From the NCBI GenBank assembly GCA_031257715.1, contig JAIROE010000344.1, positions 1-5,593 on the forward strand: a stretch of 5,593 nt of DNA, in the 5' to 3' direction. Within the stretch, counting starts at the first letter, position 1; every line of letters starts with the position of its first letter. Under the pieces are notes generated by a model, which was not told where the DNA came from, did not search any database, and was given only the letters and a program-made list of their open reading frames with translations. The DNA comes from Treponema sp. GTDB taxonomy: Bacteria > Spirochaetota > Spirochaetia > Treponematales > Breznakiellaceae. Shown here piece by piece: positions 5,457 to 5,593 of the stretch. Both the position numbers and the translations under genes were made by a program.

Positions 5457-5593
5457 ATGGAGCAGACATTTGTAGAAAAAATGGAGAAGTCCCTGACTGA
5501 TCTGAAGATGGAAATCATTTCCAACCTCCTTGTAAGCAATGCGGATTTCAAGGAAATTGTAGAGGGTATGGACCCTAAAGACTTAGCGGATAT
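5457..5593 (+). CDS. DksA/TraR-family transcription factor, N-terminal fragment
   Basis: The first 45 codons of a gene that runs off the right edge. The start is a hydrophilic, helix-prone stretch (beginning MEQTFVEKMEKSL) that would form the first arm of a coiled coil. It leads into EIVEGMDPKDLAD, where D39, D42 and A44 fit the DxxDxA motif found at the coiled-coil tip of DksA. In E. coli the tip reaches into the RNA polymerase secondary channel and works with ppGpp to adjust initiation at stable-RNA and amino-acid promoters. Here the tip comes about 30 residues earlier than in E. coli DksA, which points to a shorter TraR/DksA-like protein of the kind I recall from spirochaetes. The C4 zinc finger that would confirm the call lies outside the window. 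It is divergent from the TraX-family gene and has a strong ribosome site. Confidence 0.68.
   Translation, partial: MEQTFVEKMEKSLTDLKMEIISNLLVSNADFKEIVEGMDPKDLAD

Overview
The window is a moderately GC-rich bacterial chromosomal segment. Sampled lines of the antiporter and TraX-family genes run near 58% G+C, and the acyltransferase gene is about 46%. I suspect a spirochaete of the Treponema type. This rests on recollection of two features: the N-terminus of the DksA/TraR-type protein at the right edge, and the fusion of a cation:proton antiporter to a PTS EIIA domain. There is no rRNA or other phylogenetic marker here, so the assignment is tentative.

Left part (1-3144, + strand) is a tight gene string. 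It holds the C-terminal end of the acetolactate synthase catalytic subunit (ilvB), then after 17 nt a HAD-superfamily phosphatase with a type-IIB-like layout. The HAD gene overlaps by 8 nt a 684-residue membrane protein. That protein joins a CPA2-type cation:proton antiporter with an Asp-Asp ion-binding pair, a cytosolic segment I cannot assign, and a C-terminal PTS EIIA domain of the fructose/mannitol/PtsN type with both active-site histidines. The three genes look co-transcribed from a promoter left of the window.

Middle part (3149-5223, - strand) converges on the antiporter gene with only 4 bp between the stops. It holds two multi-pass membrane proteins from the same broad acyltransferase clan. 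One is a TraX-family protein (promoter-proximal) and the other an OafA/YrhL-type acyltransferase-3 protein 65 nt downstream. They probably form a two-gene unit that acetylates or acylates an envelope molecule. The acyltransferase gene is clearly more AT-rich than its neighbours, which suggests a separate history.

Right part (5224-5593) is a 233-bp AT-rich divergent intergenic region with candidate promoter elements for both directions, followed by the first 45 codons of a DksA/TraR-family transcription factor cut by the window edge. I see no tRNA, rRNA, CRISPR array, insertion sequence or transposase. The most distinctive item is the antiporter-EIIA fusion with its unassigned middle domain. 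The rest is ordinary housekeeping and envelope content, and I did not find a convincing new multi-gene system.
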